DNA from: an uncultured Eggerthellaceae bacterium
GTDB taxonomy: Bacteria > Actinomycetota > Coriobacteriia > Coriobacteriales > Eggerthellaceae
Length of the DNA stretch: 64,000 bases
NCBI GenBank assembly: GCA_949840905.1
Contig: CATKXW010000011.1
Location: 1 to 64,000 of the forward strand
Direction of reading: 5' to 3'
Shown: in pieces, positions 51,591-60,273 of the stretch
Layout of the letters: every line of letters starts with the position of its first letter
Position numbering within the stretch: position 1 is the first letter of the stretch
The notes under the pieces: model-generated
Told to the model about the DNA's origin: nothing
Databases searched by the model: none
Seen by the model: the letters and a program-made list of their open reading frames with translations, nothing else
Made by a program: the position numbers and the translations under genes

Positions 51591-52127
51591 TCACTCGCTT
51601 TCGTTTCTCGTTTCCACAACGCCCACATAGGCACCTTCAGGACGCTGCTCGCCCATGACGATCCGCTCGAAGTTGCGCAACAACAGCGTATGGGGAAGGT
51701 CTTGTTCCACCAAGGGCTGCAACATATAGGCCGGCAAGCCCACCATATGAGCGCCGAACACATCGGTGACCAGCTGATCGCCGATGACCACGGTGTCATC
51801 GCGCTTGCCGCCTATCTTGCCCATGGCCATGAGGAACCCATGGGGTAGCGGCTTGACCGCCTTGGCCACGATGGGCAGCTCGTAGCGACCGGCAAGGTCG
51901 TAGACGCCGTGGTGCCAGTTGTTCGACAGCAGACAGAACGCGATGCCGGCATCTCGGGCGGAGGCGAGCCACAGTCCCACATCGCGCGGCACCTCATGGG
52001 TGTCGCGGGTGAGGATGGTGTTGTCCACGTCCAGCAGCACATGGGCGAGACCTTGCGCCAACAGGTCGCGGCCGATGTCTATCTTCGTCACCCGCGAGAA
52101 GTACCGATCGGGTTGCAGGAAGCTCAC
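51591..52127 (-). CDS. YqeG-family HAD-IIIA phosphatase
   Basis: 178 aa. The HAD motif I DVDNTIL, motif II LSNN, a lysine in AVKPLP and IGDQLVTDVFGA are present, as in YqeG. Known relatives are proposed phosphatidylglycerophosphate or nucleotide phosphatases. It begins with GTG at 52127, lies 46 bases after mltG and runs directly into aroE. In Firmicutes yqeG often sits beside aroE, consistent here. Confidence 0.88.
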   Translation of the reverse strand: MSFLQPDRYFSRVTKIDIGRDLLAQGLAHVLLDVDNTILTRDTHEVPRDVGLWLASARDAGIAFCLLSNNWHHGVYDLAGRYELPIVAKAVKPLPHGFLMAMGKIGGKRDDTVVIGDQLVTDVFGAHMVGLPAYMLQPLVEQDLPHTLLLRNFERIVMGEQRPEGAYVGVVETRNESE

Positions 52128-52173
52128 CGCTGTCTCACCGCCTCGTCACGCATCGCCTCGTCACCCACCATCC

Positions 52174-53313
52174 CTAGTTGAAGATGGCGTTCTGGTGCTC
52201 TTCATAGGTCTCGCTGAAATGATATTGGATGGTGCCGTTGGCATCAGGCGCGAAGTAGAAGAACAGATAGGGCGTCTGCTCTGGGTCGCACACCGCTTCA
52301 AGGCAATCGAGGCCCGGAGAGCAGATGGGCGTGGGCGGCAGCCCGGCGTGGGAGTAGGTGCTATAGGGCGTATCGGCATGCACCTCTTCGGCCGTGGGGT
52401 CATGGCCCACCTCATAGGCCGTGGTGGCATCCGACTGCAGGTTCATGCCCTGCGCGAGACGGTTGTAGAACACCGAGGCCACCGTGGCGCGATTGCTCGC
52501 GCCCGCCTCCTTCTCCACGATGGAGGCGAGCTTCAGCGCGTCGTATTCGCTCAGGCCCTGGCTCGTGGGATAGGACCAGTTCAAACCAGCGGTCTCCTTA
52601 GCGTATTGGTCCAACATCATACGCGCCACCGTCTCCGCCGTATCGTTAGCGGTGATCAGATAGGTCTTCGGAAACAGGAAGCCCTCTAAGGAATTCTCGC
52701 CCACCTCGTCCAAGAAATCGTATTCCTTCGCATAATCGGAAGCATCCTCGGTGGCCTCGAGGAACTCAGCGGCCGTGATCCGCCCGTTCGTGGCAGCGCC
52801 AACGGCATCGGCCGTGGCTTTGCGCGTGTAGCCCTCGGGCACCGTGAGCGTATCGGCCGTAGCCTCAGGGCCTATGGTGAGAGCTTCCACGATGTCGCTC
52901 ACCGACGTGCCCCCGGTGAACGAGTAGGTGCCCGGCAACAGCGCCGATGCCGCGTTGCGGCTCTTCACCTCGTCGGTGAAATCGGTCGTGCGAGCGATGA
53001 GCTTCGCGTCCTTGAGCGATCCGGCGATGTCCACCGCACCCTCGCCCGGCGTCACCACCACCACCGCTTGCTGATCGCTAGAGAGGATCTCGCCTGCCGG
53101 CTCGCCGGTCGTACAACCGCTGAGCAGCAGTGAGACGATGCCCGCCACCAGCACCAACACCACCACAGCGGCGATGATCGCAGGGCGGATGCTCCTCTTC
53201 GGACGGATGGAGCTGGTGTCGTAGGTGCGGAACTGCGCCTCGCCCTTCGCATGGGCCACGCGCGCCGCCCTATTCGGATGATCGGAATAGGTGACGTTCT
53301 TCTTCGAGATCAT
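52174..53313 (-). CDS. mltG: Endolytic transglycosylase MltG-like
   Basis: 379 aa. A cytoplasmic basic tail precedes one membrane helix (about 45-65). The extracellular LysM-like region (TVPEGYTRK) and YceG domain with catalytic Glu in SIVEKEAG follow, then VFYNRLAQGMNLQSDATTAYE. MltG cuts nascent glycan and sets chain length. The start at 53313 overlaps ruvX by 16 bases; 53331 is also open. The alaS-ruvX-mltG order is conserved. Confidence 0.92.
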   Translation of the reverse strand: MISKKNVTYSDHPNRAARVAHAKGEAQFRTYDTSSIRPKRSIRPAIIAAVVVLVLVAGIVSLLLSGCTTGEPAGEILSSDQQAVVVVTPGEGAVDIAGSLKDAKLIARTTDFTDEVKSRNAASALLPGTYSFTGGTSVSDIVEALTIGPEATADTLTVPEGYTRKATADAVGAATNGRITAAEFLEATEDASDYAKEYDFLDEVGENSLEGFLFPKTYLITANDTAETVARMMLDQYAKETAGLNWSYPTSQGLSEYDALKLASIVEKEAGASNRATVASVFYNRLAQGMNLQSDATTAYEVGHDPTAEEVHADTPYSTYSHAGLPPTPICSPGLDCLEAVCDPEQTPYLFFYFAPDANGTIQYHFSETYEEHQNAIFN

Positions 53314-53327
53314 AGAGGGTACGCCTT

Positions 53328-53744
53328 TCATGCCGAAGCTCGTTCGTCGAGCCAAGCCTGCAAGAACAAGCTGGCCGCTACCATGTCTATCTTGCCGCGC
53401 ATCTGCTTCTCGTTCAAGCCGCCCTCGCGAAGGACGCGCTTGGCCTCCTTCGAGCTGAGCCGCTCGTCAGTGAGCTCGAAGGGCAGATCGCACCCCTTCG
53501 CGATGGCCGCTGCCGCCGCGCGGATGCGCTTCGCTTGAGGCCCCTCCTCGCCGCTGAGCGTATAGGGTAGCCCGCACAACAGCAGCTCGGGCTCCCATTC
53601 ATCGAGCACTGCCCGGAAGGACCGCGCGAGAGCCAGCACCTCTTGGGTCGGCAACACCGTCACCGGCGTCGCGACGCGCTCGGCCGGATCGCTCACCGCG
53701 ATGCCGCAGCGCACCTCCCCTATATCGAGAGCCAAGACCCTCAA
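53328..53744 (-). CDS. ruvX: Holliday junction resolvase-like RuvX (YqgF)
   Basis: 138-aa RNase H-fold protein. LALDIGEVRCGIAVSD carries the first acidic residue; VCGLPYTLSGEEG-like and TDERLSSKEAKRVLRE segments complete the YqgF pattern, with a final Asp in KIDMVAASL. It lies 51 bases downstream of alaS and overlaps mltG. Relatives have also been linked to 16S 5' processing. Confidence 0.9.
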   Translation of the reverse strand: MRVLALDIGEVRCGIAVSDPAERVATPVTVLPTQEVLALARSFRAVLDEWEPELLLCGLPYTLSGEEGPQAKRIRAAAAAIAKGCDLPFELTDERLSSKEAKRVLREGGLNEKQMRGKIDMVAASLFLQAWLDERASA

Positions 53745-53795
53745 GCTGCCCTTCTTCCCACAACGCGGATCGTCTGCCGTATGGTGCGACGAGAG

Positions 53796-56432
53796 CTACA
53801 GCAGCATGTTGCGCGCTATTTCCAGCGCCTCGTCGATGCCGCCAGCGTTCTTGCCGCCTGCCTGGGCCATGGTGGGCTTGCCGCCACCGCCGCCTTGGAC
53901 GGCCGGCCCCATGGCCTTGATGAGAGCTCCCGCATCGAACCCGGCCGCCACCGCCTCATCGGTGCCAGCAGCCATGAGCAGCGCTTTGCCGTCCTTTTCG
54001 CCAGCTGCCACGAGCGCGCCCGGAGCGCTCATGCGCGCTCGGAGCACATCCCACAGATGACGCATGCCGCCAGCCTGCACCGCAGGCACCCGCGCGATGA
54101 TGAGCGGGTAGCCCCTCGACGCTTCTACTGCCTGATCGAGCAAGACGTTGATGCCATCATCGGATACCGCCTCCTTGCCGCGCTTCGCCGCCTGCTGCAG
54201 CTCCTTCATAGCCTTCAGGTTGGCCGCAGTGCGCTCGCTCACATCGAACAGGGGCACCCGCAGCTCAGAGGCTGTCTCGCGTAGCTCCGCCTCGATGCGG
54301 TTCACATGAGCTAGCGCACCGAAGCTGCTGACCGCCTCGATGCGGCGCAGGTTCGCGCCCACGCTGCTCTCCGAGACAATCTTGATGAAGCCGATCTCGG
54401 CAGTGTTGCTCACATGGCAGCCGCCGCACAGCTCGCGAGAGAATTCACCAGCCTCCACCACGCGCACCTGCTCACCGTACTTCTCGCCGAACAGCGCCGT
54501 CACGCCGTTGGCACGGGCGTCATCGAGGGTGGTCTCGTAGATGTTGGTGGGCATGGCCTCCATCACGCGCTCGTTGGCCACGCGCTCCACCTCGGCGATC
54601 TGCTCGGGAGCGAGCGCTTCGAAGTGGGTGAAGTCGAAGCGCAGGCGCTCCGGCCCCACATATGAACCCGCCTGCTTCACATGATCGCCCAGCACGCTGC
54701 GCAGGGCTGCATGGAGGATATGGGTGGCCGTATGATTGCGCTCGATAGCGGCCCGGCGATTGCCTGCCACCGCCGCGAGCACCGTATCGCCCACCGCAAT
54801 AGGACCACCATCGGCGGTCACGTTGTGCACGTAGAGACCCTTCTCAGGCGCGGTGGTATCGGTCACGAAGATGCGGGCGTCGCCGCACACGAGCTCGCCG
54901 GTGTCGCCCACTTCACCGCCCATCTCAGCATAGAACGGCGTCACATCGAGGATGACCTCGCCGCTCTCGCCCTGAGGGATGCGAGAGACGCGCTCGCCCT
55001 GGCTCACCAGGGCCACCACGGTCCCCTCTGCCTTGCGCTGTCCATAGCCCACGAAGCGCGTGGGACCGGTCTCCTTCAAGATGTCGGCATAGATGCCGCC
55101 ATAGGTCGACCAAGCCGCCTCGGCATCCTTCGCACCGGCAGCGCGAGCGCGCTCGCGCTGCTGCTCCATGGCGCAGCGGAATCCGTCGAGATCCACCTTG
55201 ATGCCCTTGCCCTCGGCGATCTCGGTGGTTATCTCCACTGGGAAGCCGTAGGTGTCATGCAGGGTGAACGCCTCTTCGCCAGAGAGCACATTCCCTTCCA
55301 GAGCGCCCAAGGCCTCTTCCAGGTAAGCCTGCCCTTGGCGCAGAGTGGCGCCGAAGCGGTCCTCCTCGGCCAAGATGAGCTTGCGCTCCAATTCGCGATT
55401 CTCCACGATCTCGGGATACACATCGCCCATCAGGCGCACGATCTCGTCTACGTACTCGTTGAGGAACGGCCCCTCGATACCGATGAGATGAGCCTTCATG
55501 ATGGCGCGGCGCAGCAGGCGGCGCAGCACGTAGCCGCGGCCCTCGTTGGAGGGCAGGATGCCGTCAGCGATCATGAAGGTGACCGCGCGGCTATGATCGG
55601 CGATGATGCGCAGCGACAGATCGGCATCGGGGTCATCGCCATAGGACAGGCCGCTCAACCGCTCGCCCACCCCGATGAGGGAGCGCAGCACGTCGGTCTC
55701 GTAGTTGGACTGCACGCCCTGCATGATGGCGGCGATGCGCTCCAGGCCCATGCCGGTATCGATGTTCTTCTTCGGAAGCGGCTCCAAACTGCCGTCCTCC
55801 TGACCATCGTATTGGGTGAACACGCAGTTCCAATATTCCAAGAAGCGGTCGCAATCGCATCCGGGAGCGCAATCGGGGCTGCCACAGCCGAACTCGGGAC
55901 CCTGGTCGTAATAGAGCTCCGAGCAGGGGCCGCACGGGCCGGTGGGACCAGCGCGCCAGAAGTTGTCGTCCTCGCCGAGGCGGGAGATATGGTCCTCAGG
56001 AACCCCGAGCTCCTTCCATATCTCGATGGTCTCGTCATCATCTTCGAACACCGTGAAATAGAGACGCTCCGGAGGGAGCCCTAGCACGTTCACGGAGAAA
56101 TCGTAGGCCCAGGCGCACATCTCGCGCTTGAAATACTCGCCGAAGCTGAAGTTGCCCAACATTTCGAAGAAGCTCAGATGTCGGCCCGTGGTGCCGATGA
56201 TGTCGATGTCGTTGGTGCGCACGCACTTCTGCACGCTGGTGGTGCCGATGTAGGGTGCCTCCAACTGCTTCTGCTGCAAGAAGTAGGGTTTGAACTGCAC
56301 CATGCCCGCGCTGGTGAGCAGAAGGGACGGGTCGTCGGGGATCAGCGAGGAGGAGGGCCAGCGCTTGCAGCCCTTATCCTCGAAATAGGCGAGGTATTTC
56401 TCACGGATCTGCGCCGTAGTCATGTATTCCAT
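53796..56432 (-). CDS. alaS: Alanyl-tRNA synthetase
   Basis: 878-aa class II enzyme. It opens with TTAQIREKYLAYFEDKGC, with motif 2-like GRHLSFFEMLGNFSFGEYFK. The editing domain has HTATHILH and CGGCHV zinc-type ligands; a C-terminal C-Ala domain includes QGGGGGKPTMAQAGG-like glycine-rich sequence. ATG 56432 is chosen over 56462. A -10 element lies upstream. It probably heads the alaS-ruvX-mltG-yqeG-aro unit. Confidence 0.97.
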   Translation of the reverse strand: MEYMTTAQIREKYLAYFEDKGCKRWPSSSLIPDDPSLLLTSAGMVQFKPYFLQQKQLEAPYIGTTSVQKCVRTNDIDIIGTTGRHLSFFEMLGNFSFGEYFKREMCAWAYDFSVNVLGLPPERLYFTVFEDDDETIEIWKELGVPEDHISRLGEDDNFWRAGPTGPCGPCSELYYDQGPEFGCGSPDCAPGCDCDRFLEYWNCVFTQYDGQEDGSLEPLPKKNIDTGMGLERIAAIMQGVQSNYETDVLRSLIGVGERLSGLSYGDDPDADLSLRIIADHSRAVTFMIADGILPSNEGRGYVLRRLLRRAIMKAHLIGIEGPFLNEYVDEIVRLMGDVYPEIVENRELERKLILAEEDRFGATLRQGQAYLEEALGALEGNVLSGEEAFTLHDTYGFPVEITTEIAEGKGIKVDLDGFRCAMEQQRERARAAGAKDAEAAWSTYGGIYADILKETGPTRFVGYGQRKAEGTVVALVSQGERVSRIPQGESGEVILDVTPFYAEMGGEVGDTGELVCGDARIFVTDTTAPEKGLYVHNVTADGGPIAVGDTVLAAVAGNRRAAIERNHTATHILHAALRSVLGDHVKQAGSYVGPERLRFDFTHFEALAPEQIAEVERVANERVMEAMPTNIYETTLDDARANGVTALFGEKYGEQVRVVEAGEFSRELCGGCHVSNTAEIGFIKIVSESSVGANLRRIEAVSSFGALAHVNRIEAELRETASELRVPLFDVSERTAANLKAMKELQQAAKRGKEAVSDDGINVLLDQAVEASRGYPLIIARVPAVQAGGMRHLWDVLRARMSAPGALVAAGEKDGKALLMAAGTDEAVAAGFDAGALIKAMGPAVQGGGGGKPTMAQAGGKNAGGIDEALEIARNMLL

Positions 56433-56516
56433 GGAATGCTCTTTCGTGGTCGCTCCGGGCATCGCGGCCTCAAGACGAGATACGCCTGTTCACAGGGCCG
56501 CTCATGATATCGACCT

Positions 56517-56522
56517 ATTATA
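56517..56522 (-). promoter_or_regulatory. Consensus -10 element (TATAAT) upstream of alaS
   Basis: TATAAT on the minus strand lies 85 bases before alaS in the 118-base gap after the AI-2E permease gene. The -35 at optimal spacing is GC-rich and poor, so it may need an activator. Confidence 0.5.
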
Positions 56523-56550
56523 GTACGAAAGATGCGGGGCCGCGTGGGGA

Positions 56551-57981
56551 TTACGCTTTAGCGGGACCGTCCTCGCTCGCATCCTCGGCAGCATCGCTCC
56601 CTTCGGAAGAAGACGGCGGCGCACCATCGTCGTCCGTCGCCTGCTTCAGCACCAGAGAGCCCTGCCCGGATGACCTCTTCTCGCCACGACGCTTGAACAG
56701 CTCGTCTTTCACCAGCTGATGCGCCTCGTCGTGCGCTCGATCGAGGTCGGCGGTCTTCGACACGTAAGAAGAGGTGGCGTCCTTCAACGGATTGGGCACC
56801 CCGTCCTCGGACGGATCGCCACGGAAGAACACGCCGTCGCGCGCCACCACGGTGCGACCGGTGCTCTTCTCGAAGTAGTACACGAAGCATGCCTTCATGA
56901 CAGCCACAGCGGGGATGGATACGAGCATGCCCACCAGCGAGCCGAGCAGGCCGCTCATGGCACCGCCCAGCGCCGAGCCGCACATCAAGGCGAACAGCGT
57001 GAGCGCCGGATGCACGTCCACCGAGTTCGCCATGATCTTCGGCGAGATGAACGTGTAGACCACCTGCTGGATGATGATGGTGCCCACCAGGGCGATGAGA
57101 GCCGCGATAGGGCTCGTGAACACCGCGATGATAGCGGCGGCCACCCCGCCCATCCAAGGACCGATGATGGGGATGATGTTGAGCACGCCGGTGATGACGC
57201 CCAGGGCTGCAGCGTTGGGCAGCCCCGCCACGGCGAACAGGATGCCGCATGCAGCGCCGATGATGAAGCACTGCAGCAAGGTCCCTTTGATGTAGCCGCC
57301 CATGATGCGCGTGAAGGTGATATGGAAGAACTGCATATCCTCAGCATGGCGCGGACCGGCGACCCGCGTGATCTCGCGACCCATAGCCGGCAGCTGCAGC
57401 AACACCCAGAACGCGATGACGAACGCGAAGCCGATGGCCGTCACGCCGTTCACCACGGCGGTGCCCACGTTCATGATACCCTCGGCGCTGCCCTGGGCAA
57501 CAGCGGAGGCCCACGTGGCCAGTGACTCCTGAGCCTTGTCGATGATGCCTTGCAGGGTCTCGTCGCCGAACAGGGTGGCGTAGCGCTCGCGCATGCTGCC
57601 CACCCACTGGGTGACCTCGTCCACGTAATGGGGCACGCTGGCTATGAGGTCATTGAGCTGGTTGTTCAGCCCGAAGGCCGGCGAGAACATGAGCACGCCC
57701 ACTAAAGCGAGCACCACCAGAAGCCCGATATAGGCGATGGTGGTGCCCAACCCGCGGTTGATGCCCCGCTTCTCCAGACCGTTGACCGCTCCGCGCAGGC
57801 AGAAGACGAATATGGCGGTCCATATGAGCGTGGATACGGGCACGCTCAGTATGTGCATCAGGTAGATGACCACTGCCATGAGCAGCACGGCGCCCACCAA
57901 GGTCCATACGTTGATGAATCGTTTGCGAGCGCGGAAGGCTTTGGCTTCGGGGCTCTTGGCGCTCTCGACTGCGTTCTGCAT
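56551..57981 (-). CDS. AI-2E family transporter (PerM-like)
   Basis: 476-aa membrane protein with about eight helices. Family signatures are GLLVVLALVG..., the central IMGGYIKGTLLQ and LNIIPIIGPWMGG, and SPKIM. The C-terminal 90 residues form a charged cytoplasmic tail rich in Ser, Glu and Asp. Relatives export autoinducer-2 or act as sodium/proton antiporters; nothing here decides. It lies 41 bases after the DUF948 gene. Confidence 0.9.
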   Translation of the reverse strand: MQNAVESAKSPEAKAFRARKRFINVWTLVGAVLLMAVVIYLMHILSVPVSTLIWTAIFVFCLRGAVNGLEKRGINRGLGTTIAYIGLLVVLALVGVLMFSPAFGLNNQLNDLIASVPHYVDEVTQWVGSMRERYATLFGDETLQGIIDKAQESLATWASAVAQGSAEGIMNVGTAVVNGVTAIGFAFVIAFWVLLQLPAMGREITRVAGPRHAEDMQFFHITFTRIMGGYIKGTLLQCFIIGAACGILFAVAGLPNAAALGVITGVLNIIPIIGPWMGGVAAAIIAVFTSPIAALIALVGTIIIQQVVYTFISPKIMANSVDVHPALTLFALMCGSALGGAMSGLLGSLVGMLVSIPAVAVMKACFVYYFEKSTGRTVVARDGVFFRGDPSEDGVPNPLKDATSSYVSKTADLDRAHDEAHQLVKDELFKRRGEKRSSGQGSLVLKQATDDDGAPPSSSEGSDAAEDASEDGPAKA

Positions 57982-58022
57982 GGGCGGAAAGCTCTTTCTT
58001 CTCTCGGTCGGTCACAGACGGG

Positions 58023-58700
58023 TTACTCGGCCTTCACGTAGGCGCTTCCCAGCTCGGTATCGGCGAACTCTCCCTCCACCGCCTTCTGCTCAGCGGCCAT
58101 GGTCGCCGAAGATGCGATGGAGGAGACCTCGTCCTTCACGCCTTCGACATCGGCCTGCACCTGCTTCATCTGCTCGGCAGCCTGCTCCACGTGATGGTCG
58201 AAAGAGGTCTGTGGCTTCTTCGGCCCGGCGCTTCCCTGAGCGGCATGCTCGGCGGCCTTCTGCTCGCCCAGACGCTGCGATTCCTCGCTGGCCTGGGGCT
58301 TCTTGAAGATGGAGCGCATCTTGGACGTGAGGGAGTTCACCGCATCCAGCGGCAGGCTCGTCACCGAATCCACCGTATCGAGGGTCTTGGTGACGGTGCC
58401 CGTCATCTGCGACACGTCCTCGAGTATCTGGTCGACGCGCATGATCTCGAGATTGGCCGCGTCCACGGTGAGCGCCACGCGATCCATGAGCGGATCGACC
58501 TTGGCTACCACAGGCTCGATGCCCTTGGTTATCTCGTTCACGTGCTCGAGGGTCGGCTCGATCTGCTCGTGGACCGCATCCACCGTCGTGCGCGTACGAC
58601 GAGCGGTGAGCGCCAGCTCGATGACGAACCACACGAGAGCCACGCCCACGATGATGTATACGATCGGCAGCACGATCCCGAGTATCGATCCAATGTCCAT
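58023..58700 (-). CDS. DUF948-like membrane protein with coiled coil
   Basis: 225 aa. One N-terminal membrane helix (about 5-30) is followed by a long heptad-rich region with repeated VDxLMDRV/VDxILEDV patterns as in DUF948 proteins. A polar Gln/Glu/Ala-rich tail completes it. AGGAGG precedes the ATG. In Firmicutes such proteins may associate with the envelope in stress responses. It lies between rarA and the AI-2E permease. Confidence 0.82.
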   Translation of the reverse strand: MDIGSILGIVLPIVYIIVGVALVWFVIELALTARRTRTTVDAVHEQIEPTLEHVNEITKGIEPVVAKVDPLMDRVALTVDAANLEIMRVDQILEDVSQMTGTVTKTLDTVDSVTSLPLDAVNSLTSKMRSIFKKPQASEESQRLGEQKAAEHAAQGSAGPKKPQTSFDHHVEQAAEQMKQVQADVEGVKDEVSSIASSATMAAEQKAVEGEFADTELGSAYVKAE

Positions 58701-58810
58701 GTTCTACCTCCTGTTCCACATCATGTTCATCGATGCAGTTCATTCTACGTACCGCGCTGCTCACCGCACCGATGCGACCGCGAGCGGTAAGAAAATCGTA
58801 ACGAAGTCCG

Positions 58811-60145
58811 CTACGCCCCCGCAGCCTCGGTGCCTCTTTGGGCGCGATCGCGCCGTGTCGTCTCGATGCGATAGGCCTCCCAGCCCCGCTCGCTCGGTTC
58901 GTAGAAGGCTCCCCGTTCGAGGCCCTCGGGAAGATAGCGCTGCTCCACCCAGCCGCCCGGATAGCTATGGGGATACTTATAGGTACCGTACTTCTCCGAC
59001 CCGGGCCGATGGCGATCGCGCAGATGATCGGGCACCGTGCGCAAAGGCCCGTTGCGCACCTCGCGCAAGGCCGCGTCGATAGCTGCTTCCGCCGCATTGC
59101 TCTTGGGAGCCAAGGCCAGATAGATGGCCGCCTGAGCCAGGTTGATGCGGCACTCCGGATAGCCGATGACCTCCGCCGCCCGAAAGGCCGCCTCGGCCAC
59201 CAGCAGAGCCTGAGGGTCGGCGTTGCCGATGTCCTCTGAGGCCGCTATGTACATGCGCCGGGCGATGAACTTCGGGTCCTCGCCACCGTCTATCATGCGC
59301 GCGAGCCAATACACCGCAGCGTCAGGGTCGCTGCCGCGCATCGACTTGATGAACGCGGAGATGACGTCGTAGTGCATGTCCTTGTTCTTGTCGTAGGGCA
59401 GCGCCCGATGAGGGTTCGCCGTGCGCACCACCTCTGCGCTGAGGAGGCGCGGCTCTTCCTTCGAGCCTGCCTCCACCATGTTCGCCGCCAGCTCCAATGT
59501 GGTGAGGGCGGCTCGACCATCGCCCCCCGCCAAGGTGACGATGGCCTCTTGCGCCTCTTCGTCGAGGACATAAGCGCCCCCGAGACCCCGTTCGTCCTCT
59601 ATCGCAGCAGCCACCAGCTGACGGATGTCGTCATCGTCCAGCCCATGGAGCTCCACCACCCGCGAGCGGGATATGAGCGCCGAGTTCACTTCGAAGAAGG
59701 GGTTCTCGGTAGTGGCGCCCACCAGCACCACCATGCGATCTTCCACCGCGTGCAGAAGCGCATCTTGTTGGGAGCGGTTGAACCGGTGTATCTCATCCAC
59801 GAACAGGATGGTGCGCAGCCCGCTCATCTCCAGGCGCTTCTCGGCTGCGGCGATCTCTCGGCGCAGATCCGAAACCGTGCCACCGATGGCCGACACCTCC
59901 ACGAAGGTGGCCTTGGTGCTCTCGGCGATGATATGGGCGAGCGAGGTCTTGCCGGTGCCCGCAGGCCCGAACAGGATGATAGAGGAGAGCGTGTCGCTCT
60001 CGATAGCTTGTCGCAACCAGCTGCCCGCGCCTACCGCTTCGCTCTGACCCACCAGCTCATCGAGGGCACGAGGGCGCATGCGCACGGCCAAGGGAGCCAC
60101 TTTGGCCCGTTCAGCGTTGCCCATCTCTGTGAATAGCGTTTCCAT
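58811..60145 (-). CDS. rarA: Replication-associated recombination protein A (RarA/MgsA)
   Basis: 444-aa AAA+ ATPase acting at stalled forks, related to WRNIP1 and the clamp loader. It has RPRALDELVGQ, Walker A GPAGTGKTS, Walker B ILFVDEIHRFN, sensor GATTENP, and the C-terminal YIAASEDIGNADPQAL and YKYPHSYPGGWVEQRYLP tetramerisation region. The ATG 60145 lies seven bases after a -10 TAGTAT, so the mRNA is probably leaderless, with no ribosome site. An upstream frame to 60181 runs through the promoter. Confidence 0.95.
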   Translation of the reverse strand: METLFTEMGNAERAKVAPLAVRMRPRALDELVGQSEAVGAGSWLRQAIESDTLSSIILFGPAGTGKTSLAHIIAESTKATFVEVSAIGGTVSDLRREIAAAEKRLEMSGLRTILFVDEIHRFNRSQQDALLHAVEDRMVVLVGATTENPFFEVNSALISRSRVVELHGLDDDDIRQLVAAAIEDERGLGGAYVLDEEAQEAIVTLAGGDGRAALTTLELAANMVEAGSKEEPRLLSAEVVRTANPHRALPYDKNKDMHYDVISAFIKSMRGSDPDAAVYWLARMIDGGEDPKFIARRMYIAASEDIGNADPQALLVAEAAFRAAEVIGYPECRINLAQAAIYLALAPKSNAAEAAIDAALREVRNGPLRTVPDHLRDRHRPGSEKYGTYKYPHSYPGGWVEQRYLPEGLERGAFYEPSERGWEAYRIETTRRDRAQRGTEAAGA

Positions 60146-60152
60146 GGCGACC

Positions 60153-60181
60153 ATACTAGCACGAAACCAAGTTACGAACAA
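60153..60181 (-). promoter_or_regulatory. Promoter of rarA giving a probable leaderless mRNA
   Basis: TTGTTC (60176-60181), a 17-base spacer and TAGTAT (60153-60158) on the minus strand lie seven bases before the ATG at 60145. The usual transcription start then falls at or next to the start codon. Confidence 0.6.
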
Positions 60182-60191
60182 ATGTTTTATC

Positions 60192-60253
60192 TTAAGGAAA
60201 CCCTAAGGACGAATCCATAAGGTGTCCATGGCCCGTTCATAGGTTCTTCAAGG
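60192..60253 (+). promoter_or_regulatory. Phased repeats upstream of the small-RNA promoter
   Basis: TTAAGG (60192), CTAAGG (60203) and ATAAGG (60217) are spaced 11 and 14 bases apart. TTCATAGG (60236) and TTCAAGG (60247) are spaced 11. The second pair ends nine bases before TATACT, replacing a normal -35, as in PhoB-class activated promoters. The first repeats also lie just upstream of the rarA -35. Confidence 0.5.
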
Positions 60254-60261
60254 CGCGCTCT

Positions 60262-60267
60262 TATACT
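60262..60267 (+). promoter_or_regulatory. -10 element (TATACT) for a plus-strand small RNA
   Basis: TATACT matches the consensus at five of six positions. A palindrome (CTGACGTCAG, 60266-60275) overlaps the predicted transcription start. The -35 region is poor and may depend on the phased repeats upstream. Confidence 0.5.
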
Positions 60268-60273
60268 GACGTC

